From an uncultured Synergistaceae bacterium (GTDB lineage Bacteria > Synergistota > Synergistia > Synergistales > Aminobacteriaceae), in the NCBI GenBank assembly GCA_937870605.1, contig CALMZW010000360.1:1-19337 (forward strand): DNA of 19,337 bases, written 5' to 3'. Shown here piece by piece: positions 1-6,083 of this stretch. Within the stretch, counting starts at the first letter, position 1, and each line of letters starts with the position of its first letter. Below the pieces are notes generated by a model. That model worked only from the letters and a program-made list of their open reading frames with translations. It was not told the DNA's origin and searched no databases. The position numbers were made by a program, and so were the translations under genes.

Positions 1-732
1 GTAGTCGGCGCGCAAAAGGGTGTTGACGCCGATGAAATCCGCGACGAAGAACGACGAAGGAGCCGTGTAGATCTCATGCGGCGAGCCGATCTGCTCGATG
101 CTCCCGCGATACATCAGCGCGACCCTGTCGGAAATGGAAAGCGCCTCTTCCTGGTCGTGCGTGACGTAGATCGTCGTGATGCCGTATTCCCTCTGGATGC
201 GCCGGATCTCGAAACGAAGCGCGTTTCGCACCTTTGCGTCGAGCGCGGAGAGGGGTTCGTCCAGAAGGAGAACGTCCGGTTCGATCGCGAGCGCCCGCGC
301 GAGCGCGACGCGCTGCTGTTGCCCTCCAGAAAGCTGCCGCGGGAATGCGGCGGAACGGTCCGCGAGTCCGACGAGTTCGAGGAGCTGCGTGACCTTTTGC
401 GAAATCGTCGCTTCCGGAACGGAGCGGGACTGCGGTCCGAACGCCACGTTGTCGTAGACGCTCAGATTCGGGAAGAGCGCGTAGTTCTGGAAGACGATCC
501 CGACGCGGCGTTCCCTGACGGATACGCCCTTCATCGAACGGCCGCCGATCCGGACGTCGCCCTCGTCCGGGGTCAGGAAACCGGCGATCAGGCGGAGCGA
601 CGTCGTTTTTCCGCAGCCCGACGGGCCGAGCAACGAAAGGAACTCTCCCCGGCGGACGTCGAGGGAGACGCCCCTGAGCGCCTCGAACTTTCCGAACCGT
701 TTCGTGACGGCCGCGAGCTCGACTCCCATCAT
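1..732 (-). CDS. ABC transporter ATP-binding protein, PotA/FbpC-like (3' end outside window)
   Basis: This is the nucleotide-binding subunit of an ABC importer; it would hydrolyse ATP on the inner face of the membrane to drive uptake. The 244 residues visible contain, in order, Walker A GPSGCGKTT (about 36-44), the Q-loop Gln in FQNYALFP (82), the signature LSGGQQQR (134-141), Walker B VLLLDEP (154-160), the D-loop SALD and the switch His in VTHDQEEA (192). These are the hallmarks of the polyamine/iron/phosphonate (PotA/FbpC/PhnT) group, whose members run to 330-370 aa, so the C-terminal TOBE region lies beyond the left edge. The start is the first of two adjacent ATGs and forms an ATGA overlap with the stop of the upstream gene, implying coupled translation. 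The substrate cannot be deduced. A second permease and a binding protein, which this class normally needs, may lie beyond the edge. Confidence 0.93.
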   Translation of the reverse strand, partial: MMGVELAAVTKRFGKFEALRGVSLDVRRGEFLSLLGPSGCGKTTSLRLIAGFLTPDEGDVRIGGRSMKGVSVRERRVGIVFQNYALFPNLSVYDNVAFGPQSRSVPEATISQKVTQLLELVGLADRSAAFPRQLSGGQQQRVALARALAIEPDVLLLDEPLSALDAKVRNALRFEIRRIQREYGITTIYVTHDQEEALSISDRVALMYRGSIEQIGSPHEIYTAPSSFFVADFIGVNTLLRADY

Positions 733-1235
733 GATCGCAGAGCCCCCCTGTCGCATTCGCCCTCCGCGAGACGAAGCGCGAGCGCGACGGCGTCCTCGGG
801 GGATTCCGCCTCGTGGAGGGGCGTCTTCGCGCCGTTTTCGTCGAGCGGAAGCCATGTGTGCAGGGAGACGACCGGCTTGCCGATCTTCAGCGCGAAGCCG
901 ATCTCGGACAGCGTCCCGGGACCTCCGCCGATGGAGATGACCGCATCGCCGGAAGAGACGACGACGACGTTTCGCGCCTCGCCGATCCCCGTCGTGATCG
1001 GGATCGTGACGTAGGGATTCGCCTCGCTCCGCTTTTCCGGGAGGATTCCCACGGAAGCGCCGCCGGCGTCGGAAACGCCCCGGCAGACGCCTTCCATGAC
1101 GCCGCCCTTCCCTCCGCAGACGACGAGGGCCCCCGCCTCCGCGAGGAGACGCCCGACCCGGCGGGCGAGAACGTATTGTTCCGGCGTTGCGGTTGACGTT
1201 CCGATAACGCTGATGATTCGTTTCACGGCGTTCAT
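729..1235 (-). CDS. TIGR00725 / LOG-like Rossmann-fold nucleotide-binding protein
   Basis: This 168-aa protein belongs to the SLOG superfamily that includes the cytokinin-activating LOG enzymes and DprA-like nucleotide binders. Visible motifs are the N-terminal ISVIGTSTATP strand-loop, CGGKGGVMEG (about 40-49), EARN (86-89) and ISIGGGPGTLSEIGFALK (100-117). The GGGPGTLSE stretch replaces the PGGxGTxxE of true LOG phosphoribohydrolases, which points to the TIGR00725 branch, whose substrate is not established. The ATG has a good ribosome-binding site (GAGGAGG, 6 nt upstream). The gene sits 27 bp after the permease gene and overlaps the ATPase gene by 4 bp, so all three are very probably one transcript. 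A role in handling a nucleotide-like molecule, perhaps linked to the transported substrate, is only inference. Confidence 0.88.
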   Translation of the reverse strand: MNAVKRIISVIGTSTATPEQYVLARRVGRLLAEAGALVVCGGKGGVMEGVCRGVSDAGGASVGILPEKRSEANPYVTIPITTGIGEARNVVVVSSGDAVISIGGGPGTLSEIGFALKIGKPVVSLHTWLPLDENGAKTPLHEAESPEDAVALALRLAEGECDRGALRS

Positions 1236-1262
1236 GACATCCTCCTCACGCGCGGCGGATGC

Positions 1263-2075
1263 TTATGTTCCGACGATGTCGGATTGTCCGCCGCCTCCGA
1301 ACGCTTTTCGCAATATCAGGACACCCGTCAGGCTGAAGAGACTCAGGAGCACGAGCAGCATGGTCGCCGCGCAGGCGAACCCGGTGCTGACATAGAACGC
1401 CTGATACAGAACGACCGGATACGTCTGGCTTGCGGAGCCCGTCACCATGACGGCGAGCTGGAACTCTCCGAGCGACATCGCGAACGTCATGAGCGCACCC
1501 GATGTCAGCCCCGGCAGCAGGTTGGGGATGAGAATCCGGCGCGTCAGACGCCACGGCGAGGCGCCGAGCGAGAGGGCGGCTTCTTCGAGCGTGTTCCACC
1601 GGAGCAGTTCGAGATTCGCCATAAGGGGGCGCAACATGAAGGGGAGGGTATAGACGACGTGCGCCGCAAGCAGGAGATACCAGGTTCCGACGAGGGAAAA
1701 CGACGACCAGTTGAACCCCTGTACGAGCCCGAGGCCCATGACGACAGGCGGAATCGCTATGGGCAACAGGATCACGAAATCGAAAAGCCTCCGGAGCCAG
1801 GGTTTTCGCAGCGAATGGACCGCGTAGACGGCGGGGATTCCGATGAGCGCGTTCAGCACGGCGGAAAGCGAGGCGACCAGAAGGCTCATCATCATGGCGC
1901 GAACGTACATCGTCTTCGAAAACAGATCGATGTACCAGCGCCAGGTGAACCCGGTAGGCAGAAGCGTGCCGAACCATTTTTCCCCGAAGGAGCCCACGAA
2001 GAGAAGAATGATCGGTGCGAGAACGTACGCGAAATAGAGGCAGATCAATGTTCCCCACAGGGCGCGCCGAATCAC
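1263..2075 (-). CDS. ABC transporter permease, PotC-like (BPD_transp_1)
   Basis: This is a 270-aa integral membrane permease of the binding-protein-dependent importer class. Hydrophobic spans are visible at about 8-30, 62-85, 97-120, 130-150, 190-212 and 233-256, matching the usual six. The cytoplasmic EAA loop that docks the ATPase is clear at 164-190, with EEAALSLGASPWRL followed by IPNLLPG. The gene starts with GTG, preceded by AAAGGAGG at 7 nt spacing; no nearby in-frame ATG has a comparable site. It is the first gene of the visible unit permease -> TIGR00725 -> ATPase. Only one permease is present here, whereas PotB/PotC-type systems use two, so a partner is probably encoded to the left of the window. 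Substrate unknown. Confidence 0.92.
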   Translation of the reverse strand: MIRRALWGTLICLYFAYVLAPIILLFVGSFGEKWFGTLLPTGFTWRWYIDLFSKTMYVRAMMMSLLVASLSAVLNALIGIPAVYAVHSLRKPWLRRLFDFVILLPIAIPPVVMGLGLVQGFNWSSFSLVGTWYLLLAAHVVYTLPFMLRPLMANLELLRWNTLEEAALSLGASPWRLTRRILIPNLLPGLTSGALMTFAMSLGEFQLAVMVTGSASQTYPVVLYQAFYVSTGFACAATMLLVLLSLFSLTGVLILRKAFGGGGQSDIVGT

Positions 2076-2166
2076 GGGCCAACCTCCTTTGCACTCTTCG
2101 GGAGCGGGTGGAACACAGTGTCCCTCAGAGATGCAACACCGGATGTGGATTCATTGTTTCATTCAC

Positions 2167-2179
2167 GTAAAAATTTTAC
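2167..2179. promoter_or_regulatory. 13-bp palindrome GTAAAAATTTTAC in the region upstream of the permease gene
   Basis: The palindrome has perfect 6-bp arms around a central A. It lies about 90 bp upstream of the permease GTG, in the only AT-rich patch of the 208-bp gap between deoC and the permease gene. A weaker inverted repeat, GGAACACAGTGTCC, follows at 2110-2123. An operator or promoter element for the transporter unit is plausible. I could not find a convincing -35/-10 pair, although TAAAAT and TATGAT hexamers occur here on the minus strand. Confidence 0.3.
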
Positions 2180-2283
2180 ATCATATCGCCGGAAAAAGAA
2201 TCCTTCGGAGAGGGGGTTCGGAGAAGCGGCAAAACTGAGTCATTCGAAACGGGCGTCGCGGCGAACGGCGGAAGGGAGGCGGG

Positions 2284-2952
2284 TCAGGAGTCGATATCGT
2301 TCTCACGGAGGATGGAGACTCCGGCGCTCGTTCCGATGACATCCGCGCCCGCATCGAAAAACGTCAGCGCATCGCCGAGCGTCCGGACGCCGCCGGACGC
2401 CTTGATCATCCTCTTGCCGCCGAGATGCGCCTTCAACAGGCGAACGTGTTCCGGAATCGTCGGTTTGCCGGAAAATCCGGTTCCGGTCTTGAGAAAGTCG
2501 GGGCCGTCGCAGCGGAGGGATAATTCGCAGAGCCTGATGATCTCATCGGGGGAGAGAAGCGGCGTTTCGATGATGAGCTTGAAGACCTTCGGACGACAGG
2601 CGGCGCATATCGCGCGGATCTCTTCTTCGACGGCGCTCCAGTCGCCCGAACGGACTGCGTAAAGGGGAGCGACCACATCGAGATCCGTAACGCCAAGCGC
2701 GGAATAGGTTTCGATTTCCCGGAGCTTGATGGCCGGGGGAACGGTTCCGTGGGGAAAGCCGACGACCGCGGACACGCCCGTCGAGGTCCCGGCGACTGAA
2801 GATACAGCCATGGAAACCGCCCATGAAGGAACGACCAGGCTGCGAAACCCGAGCGGCGCGCTCTCTTCGATGAAACGACGAACATCCTCCCGACCCGCAT
2901 CCGGTCGAAGCATTGTATTGTCGATTCGCCCGGCAAGTTCGTTCCGTCGCAC
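2284..2952 (-). CDS. deoC: Deoxyribose-phosphate aldolase
   Basis: DeoC cleaves 2-deoxyribose-5-phosphate to acetaldehyde and glyceraldehyde-3-phosphate, the last step of deoxynucleoside catabolism, in the cytoplasm. The 222-aa product is a normal length. Key residues are visible: LDVVAPL with Asp92 (the position of E. coli Asp102), the Schiff-base Lys155 in DFLKTGTGF, and Lys184 in IKASGGVRT. The N-terminal motif ELAGRIDNTMLRPDA is typical of the family. I start at GTG 2952 because GGAGG lies 8 nt upstream and this gives the family's usual N-terminus; a longer frame from 3051 adds 33 Arg-rich residues with no family resemblance. It lies 52 bp downstream of a small ORF on the same strand and may be cotranscribed with it. 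Confidence 0.93.
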   Translation of the reverse strand: MRRNELAGRIDNTMLRPDAGREDVRRFIEESAPLGFRSLVVPSWAVSMAVSSVAGTSTGVSAVVGFPHGTVPPAIKLREIETYSALGVTDLDVVAPLYAVRSGDWSAVEEEIRAICAACRPKVFKLIIETPLLSPDEIIRLCELSLRCDGPDFLKTGTGFSGKPTIPEHVRLLKAHLGGKRMIKASGGVRTLGDALTFFDAGADVIGTSAGVSILRENDIDS

Positions 2953-3004
2953 GCCGCATGCCTCCGTTTCGCCGTTATCCGGCTGCGTCCCGACGGCGCC
3001 GGAT

Positions 3005-3184
3005 CTATGCGCCGGCGTCCGCCTCCTGTTCCTCGTCCTCTTCGTCCGCATGCAGACGCTTCAACAGGGCGCGCTCGAACGGCTTCCGTCCGTCGAGAAA
3101 CCCGCTCTTGCGGTTCTTTGGCTGAACCCTGCGCTCACGATGATTCAACGCGTCTTCCGGAAGAAAGTCAATTCTCGGGATCAT
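3005..3184 (-). CDS. Small hypothetical protein with acidic C-terminus (59 aa)
   Basis: I do not recognise this protein. The 59 residues begin MIPRIDFLPEDALN, contain a basic middle (KNRKSGFLDGRKPFERALLKRL) split by hydrophobic positions, and end in a strongly acidic tail (DEEDEEQEADAGA). There is no membrane segment or signal peptide, so it would be cytoplasmic. The ATG is preceded by a GGGGTGG purine run at 6 nt. The composition, with alternating charge and a natural stop, looks more protein-like than the overlapping frames. It lies 52 bp upstream of deoC on the same strand. A longer frame extends upstream to 3433, but that part covers the hairpin and the small membrane-protein gene and is rejected. 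Confidence 0.5.
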   Translation of the reverse strand: MIPRIDFLPEDALNHRERRVQPKNRKSGFLDGRKPFERALLKRLHADEEDEEQEADAGA

Positions 3185-3293
3185 GTTCGTCCACCCCGTT
3201 CCGCAGATGATTCGAACCGTCCTATACGCATCGGATGGAAAGGGCGAGACATGAACGAAAGTATGCAAAAATCGGGTGAATAGGAAGAGATTA

Positions 3294-3334
3294 TTGCAGC
3301 GGACCGCGCGCGGTTTTTCCGGTTTCCGCTGCAA
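3294..3334 (-). terminator. Hairpin after the 34-aa membrane protein gene, possible terminator
   Basis: The arms TTGCAGCGGA and TCCGCTGCAA are perfect 10-bp complements. Three further pairs form after a 2-nt bulge, leaving a loop of about 13 nt. On the minus strand the hairpin begins 14 nt after the stop codon of the small membrane protein gene. It is followed by a moderately T-rich stretch (TAATCTCTTCC) rather than a clean T-run. It is probably a weak terminator or RNA-stabilising element separating that gene from the unit leading to deoC. Confidence 0.5.
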
Positions 3335-3348
3335 TTCAGGCGATACAG

Positions 3349-3453
3349 CTAGTCGTTTTGTGATTTCGGGGAGTTCCCTCGCATTTTCATGACGATCATG
3401 ACGACGCCGATGACGGCCATGATGCCAAGCCAAATGGCCACAGGAGTGCTCAA
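3349..3453 (-). CDS. 34-aa single-span membrane microprotein
   Basis: The product is a tiny membrane protein: a short N-terminus (LSTP), one hydrophobic helix (VAIWLGIMAVIGVVMIVM), then a basic and polar tail (KMRGNSPKSQND), which predicts a cytoplasmic C-terminus. I place the start at TTG 3453 because GAGGAGG lies 8 nt upstream; the longer frame to 3573 runs through the promoter and Fur-box region. It resembles in size the accessory subunits of some secondary transporters, but I see no diagnostic motif and no transporter next to it. A Fur-box match lies 76 bp upstream and a promoter candidate just beyond, so iron control is likely. The start codon is the least certain point. Confidence 0.55.
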   Translation of the reverse strand: MSTPVAIWLGIMAVIGVVMIVMKMRGNSPKSQND

Positions 3454-3528
3454 ATATGCCACCTCCTCGCGATGAGTATGGGGTGGAACGTCAAAACGAT
3501 CCCGGGTGTTCTGAGGGGAGAGCACAAT

Positions 3529-3547
3529 GAAAGTGAAAATCATTATC
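3529..3547. promoter_or_regulatory. Fur box (16 of 19 matches to the classical consensus)
   Basis: The plus-strand sequence GAAAGTGAAAATCATTATC matches GATAATGATAATCATTATC at 16 of 19 positions, including an unbroken 10-base right half. It sits about 10-28 nt downstream of the transcription start predicted from the candidate promoter at 3564-3592, a position where Fur would block transcription. The nearest downstream gene is the 34-aa membrane protein. A Fur-family regulator is encoded about 2 kb away at 5554-6048. The match was counted by eye against the E. coli consensus; the box used by this organism could differ. Confidence 0.6.
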
Positions 3548-3563
3548 AATCTCTCTTGGTTTG

Positions 3564-3592
3564 ACAGTACCATACATCGAGGGTTGTTTCAA
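3564..3592 (-). promoter_or_regulatory. Candidate sigma-70 promoter for the 34-aa membrane protein gene
   Basis: On the minus strand, TTGAAA (3587-3592) lies 17 nt from TACTGT (3564-3569), and the -10 is preceded by TGG, an extended -10 element. The -10 hexamer itself is weak (3 of 6), so the extension and good -35 carry the call. The Fur box lies directly downstream. Confidence 0.4.
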
Positions 3593-3611
3593 GGCGAAAT
3601 GCAAAAGTGCA

Positions 3612-3623
3612 ATTTGTACAAAT
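3612..3623. repeat. 12-bp perfect palindrome ATTTGTACAAAT
   Basis: This palindrome lies between the stop of the SprA-related gene and the promoter of the small membrane protein gene. It shares the core TTGTACAA with a second 12-bp palindrome, TATTGTACAATA at 4469-4480, which overlaps the promoter of the SprA-related gene. The pair may be operators for one regulator; no regulator is identified. Confidence 0.4.
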
Positions 3624-3658
3624 GGGAAAAGTCCAGACGGCAGAGTGCGGGGAGGTCG

Positions 3659-4429
3659 TTACGCGACGATGGACCAGGGGGTGCGCCAGGCGTCTTCAGA
3701 TGTGCGGGAGGGGGCGTCTTGAGTCCGGCTCCATTGGCCGTATGCTTTTTCGGCCTGCTCCTGGGAAAGTTCCTGCCGCGCGGCCGCCTGAAGCGCAGCC
3801 GCGGACGAGGCGACGGAGATGTCCTGGGGGGACGGCGATCCTGCGGCGAGGGCCGCCCGCTGAACCCGCTCCATGATCCGGATGGTTTCCTCCGGAGTGC
3901 GGCCCGCCGGAGCGGAAATCGGAACTTCTCCTCCGGTGATGTATCGCTTCCCGTCCGGGCCGGTGGTGTAGCTGTAGGAAACGGCTCCGGCGTATTGCCC
4001 GCCGACGGCCTTGTGCGCCGCTTCGTGGGCGATGACGTCCCGCTCGATGGCCTTGAGCTTCTCGACGGATTGCCGGATTTTTGCGGAATACGTCGGGTCC
4101 TTTGTCGTCGACGACGTGTCGGATGCGTGTTTCGATCCGCCGTCTTGCCCGGATGTCGTTTCCCCGGGTTGACGGGCCGTATCGACGGAAACGCCCTTCG
4201 ATCCGCCGCCGATGCGGTCGACAACATCCTCGGGGCCGGTGACCGTGATGGAAATCGACGTGACATACCGTTTCCCGTCGGAGCCGACGGTCGTATGTTC
4301 CGACGTCCGGACGTCAGCTCCCGCAGCCTGGGCGCGGATTCTCCGCTCTTGCGCCAGAACCTGCGCTTCGGATCTCTGAAGTTCCGTATCCTTCCGGAAA
4401 CCGGATGCCGCGATGCTTCCGGCAGTCAT
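3659..4429 (-). CDS. SprA-related putative zinc metalloprotease
   Basis: The protein (256 aa) matches the pattern of the SprA-related family, which is annotated as putative metalloproteases of unknown substrate. The diagnostic block is at 118-172: a lead helix (VEKLKAIERDVIAHEAAHK) with the zinc motif HEAAH at 135-139, GGQYAG, then GPDGKRYITGGEVPI. The N-terminal third is Gln/Arg-rich and probably helical; residues 80-115 are a Gly/Ser/Thr-rich linker. I see no signal peptide or membrane span. The start ATG 4429 has GGGAGG 7 nt upstream and a good promoter behind it; a longer frame to 4573 would run through that promoter. The motif DGKRY(V/I)T occurs twice (51-57 and 159-165), suggesting an internal duplication. 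It is a single-gene unit. Confidence 0.85.
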   Translation of the reverse strand: MTAGSIAASGFRKDTELQRSEAQVLAQERRIRAQAAGADVRTSEHTTVGSDGKRYVTSISITVTGPEDVVDRIGGGSKGVSVDTARQPGETTSGQDGGSKHASDTSSTTKDPTYSAKIRQSVEKLKAIERDVIAHEAAHKAVGGQYAGAVSYSYTTGPDGKRYITGGEVPISAPAGRTPEETIRIMERVQRAALAAGSPSPQDISVASSAAALQAAARQELSQEQAEKAYGQWSRTQDAPSRTSEDAWRTPWSIVA

Positions 4430-4469
4430 GTCCGCACCTCCCTTCGGGGGGTTCATTCCATCACCCGGT

Positions 4470-4499
4470 ATTGTACAATAACACCGAAAGAAAAGACAA
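4470..4499 (-). promoter_or_regulatory. Sigma-70 promoter candidate of the SprA-related gene, overlapped by a palindrome
   Basis: On the minus strand, TTGTCT (4494-4499) is followed after 18 nt by TACAAT (4470-4475), with 4 and 5 matches of 6 to consensus. The -10 hexamer lies inside the perfect 12-bp palindrome TATTGTACAATA (4469-4480). A protein bound to that palindrome would cover the -10 element. The start codon is about 40 nt downstream. Confidence 0.5.
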
Positions 4500-4571
4500 C
4501 CGCCACGCGGCGCTTTTGAGGGGTGCGCCCGCGGGCGGGGGGAAACGGCGAATCTCGAGGGGGGAATGTTC

Positions 4572-4871
4572 ATGCTGCGGGCAGCGTTGCTCTTTCTGAT
4601 CCTTTTCGCCTCGGAGGCGGAATCCGTCCTTTCCGGCGACTATCTTCCCGTCGGGCGTGACGACGGACGCGCCATCTTTTTCGATGCGGCGCGGACCCGC
4701 GTCGTCCGGGATTGCGACGGCTCGGACGTCCTGGAGTCCTACATCCGCATGGATTTCCCGGAGCAGGGCATCGTCGAAGTGCAGCAATGGAACTTTCGAG
4801 CCGGCGGACGGGAATACAGGGTGCAGGACACGTACGATTACGGGGCGGACGGTTCCCTGGTCGATCAGTGA
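4572..4871 (+). CDS. Secreted small protein, surface-adhesin E-like, ended by an early TGA
   Basis: This 99-aa product begins with a signal peptide (MLRAALLFLILFASEAES) and is predicted to be exported. The mature part reads like the small secreted family often labelled surface-adhesin E-like: YLPVGRDDGRAIFFDAARTRVV, a strand-rich core (VEVQQWNFRAGGREYRVQ), and YDYGADGSLVDQ before the stop. Homologues as I recall them continue with a conserved W-x-PI-x-P-x-S ending, and that ending is present here in the same frame after the TGA (see 4872-4973). I chose ATG 4572 over 4566 because GAGGGGGG lies 7 nt upstream. The frame runs almost to the deaminase gene, so the two are probably cotranscribed. 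It may be a decayed gene, a recoded gene, or a sequencing error. Confidence 0.6.
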   Translation: MLRAALLFLILFASEAESVLSGDYLPVGRDDGRAIFFDAARTRVVRDCDGSDVLESYIRMDFPEQGIVEVQQWNFRAGGREYRVQDTYDYGADGSLVDQ

Positions 4872-4973
4872 GCGGTCCAGCCCGAATGGGCCTCGTGGAG
4901 GCCCATATCCCCGGATTCGATAGAACGGCTGATATACGTGAACGCGCGACTCCTGCTCGAGTCGCGACGCTGA
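4872..4973 (+). other. In-frame extension past the TGA, with a hairpin at 4886-4906
   Basis: After the TGA at 4869-4871 the same frame stays open for 33 codons and ends at TGA 4971-4973. The peptide includes PEWASWRPISPDSIERL, which resembles the C-terminal signature (W-x-PI-x-P-x-S) of the protein family seen upstream. The extension fills the gap up to the ribosome-binding site of the next gene. Starting 14 nt after the internal TGA there is a perfect 9-bp hairpin (ATGGGCCTC, loop GTG, GAGGCCCAT) with no T-run behind it. The hairpin could support recoding or simply stabilise RNA. Confidence 0.5.
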
Positions 4974-4989
4974 CAGGAGGGTGCGGGAT

Positions 4990-5559
4990 ATGACGTCAGG
5001 AACTGTTTTCGACCGGATGCTGCGCGTCATCGAAGAGGACATCGTTCCTCTGACGGAGAAGGGCGTTCGGAGGGGAGACAAGGTGTTCGGAGCGGCCGTG
5101 CTCCGGAAAAGCGATCTTTCGCTGGTGCTTGCCGGGACGAACCACGAGTCCGAATGCCCGCTCTGGCACGGGGAAGTCTATACGATCAAGGAATTCTTCG
5201 CCCTGCCGGATCACCCGGATCCTGCGGAGTGCCTCTTCCTCTCGACGCACGAGCCCTGTTCGATGTGCATCTCGGCGCTCGCGTGGTCCGGCTTCGGGCG
5301 GATCTACTACCTCTTCGGCTACGAGAGCACGAGGGATGATTTCAATATCCCGCACGATCTCCAGATTCTGGAAGACGTGTTCGGATGTCGCGCTCCGACC
5401 CGGAAAAACCGGTACTATGAAATGACATGGCTTCGGGACATGATCCCTTCGCTGGACGATCCGGATTCCGCCCGTTCGCGGGTCGAACGGCTCCGGGAGA
5501 CGTATGCGCGACTTTCCGACGTGTATCAGGCCGGAGAGAAGAAGATGATCCGGTCATAG
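4990..5559 (+). CDS. Nucleoside/nucleobase deaminase (cytidine deaminase superfamily)
   Basis: This is a zinc-dependent cytosolic deaminase of the CDA/TadA/GuaD fold. The active site is clear: HGEVYTI (His60 zinc ligand, Glu62 proton shuttle) and HEPCSMC (Cys90 and Cys93 zinc ligands). At 189 aa it is longer than TadA (about 150-160 aa) and carries an extra helical C-terminus (about 130-189). The residues between the two motifs (CPLWHGE, FALPDHP) do not match tRNA deaminase closely, so a nucleoside or base substrate is more likely. The ATG has AGGAGG 9 nt upstream; a GTG three codons earlier lies directly on that site and is less likely. It follows the secreted-protein gene and overlaps the convergent fur-like gene by 6 bp at the stops. 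Confidence 0.88.
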   Translation: MTSGTVFDRMLRVIEEDIVPLTEKGVRRGDKVFGAAVLRKSDLSLVLAGTNHESECPLWHGEVYTIKEFFALPDHPDPAECLFLSTHEPCSMCISALAWSGFGRIYYLFGYESTRDDFNIPHDLQILEDVFGCRAPTRKNRYYEMTWLRDMIPSLDDPDSARSRVERLRETYARLSDVYQAGEKKMIRS

Positions 5560-6048
5560 CGGACGGCGGGCCCGGGAGTCGGAAGTCCTGCAGCTGATGT
5601 TTCGAGCGAGGCATTCGGAACAGACCCCGTAGATCTGCACCGACTGCGGGGATATTTCGTATCCCTCTTCCGCGGCCCAGACCGAGAGCACGCGAAGTTT
5701 GTTTTCCTGTTCGCGAAAGCGGGTGATCTTTCCGCACGAGGCGCACAACAGGTGAAGAACGACATCCCTTCCGGGCGCCTCGTACCGGTTGAATCCCTCG
5801 CCCGTGTTGATCTGGCGGACGAAGCCGATATCTTCGAGAACCAGGAGCGTGCGATATAAGGTCGCGAATCCAAGGGTCGGATCCTTTTTCTGCGCGAACT
5901 GCAGGAGTTCCCGTGCGTTGAAGTGCGATCCCTGGTTTTCGACGAGCGTTTCGACGATGATCCTGCGTTGCCCTGTGATCCGGAAGCCCTTTTCCTTGAG
6001 GTTCTGAAGCAATTCCTGCACCCGGTTCCTGGTTTCTTCCAGAAGCAT
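5554..6048 (-). CDS. Fur-family metal-responsive regulator
   Basis: The 164-aa protein has the Fur layout: an N-terminal winged helix with RITGQRRIIVETL (23-35) and the recognition segment GFATLYRTLLVLEDIGFV (60-77), then the dimer/metal domain. The structural zinc site is intact as two CxxC pairs (Cys102/Cys105 and Cys143/Cys146). By eye alignment to E. coli Fur, the regulatory-site ligands His42, Glu90 and His99 are kept, but the HDH segment reads VLH, so two ligands of the third site (E. coli His87/Asp89) are replaced. Iron, peroxide or zinc sensing cannot be separated from sequence. GGGAGA precedes the ATG by 6 nt, and a good promoter lies about 36 bp upstream. A strong Fur box is found at 3529-3547. 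Confidence 0.93.
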   Translation of the reverse strand: MLLEETRNRVQELLQNLKEKGFRITGQRRIIVETLVENQGSHFNARELLQFAQKKDPTLGFATLYRTLLVLEDIGFVRQINTGEGFNRYEAPGRDVVLHLLCASCGKITRFREQENKLRVLSVWAAEEGYEISPQSVQIYGVCSECLARNISCRTSDSRARRPL

Positions 6049-6083
6049 GGGGATTCTCCCTTCTCTTTTCCGGCAGTTGGCAT

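Noticed and set aside
2076..2160. Possible TPP or other riboswitch before the permease gene (a CTCTGAGG stretch)
   Set aside because: The remaining conserved TPP elements are missing and I see no aptamer-like set of helices.
1284..2339. 351-codon plus-strand frame opposite the permease gene
   Set aside because: No family features; the minus strand holds a clear permease with an EAA loop and a good ribosome-binding site.
2953..3051. 33-residue N-terminal extension of DeoC
   Set aside because: Arg-rich, unlike the family; GTG 2952 has a ribosome-binding site and gives the usual length.
4869..4906. Definite selenocysteine codon with SECIS
   Set aside because: Hairpin lacks the bulged U and is placed slightly further from the TGA than in E. 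coli fdhF; no CxxU-type context. Kept only as one of several explanations.
5577..5602. Terminator between the convergent deaminase and fur-like genes
   Set aside because: The stops overlap and the short GC-rich repeat nearby lacks a T-run.
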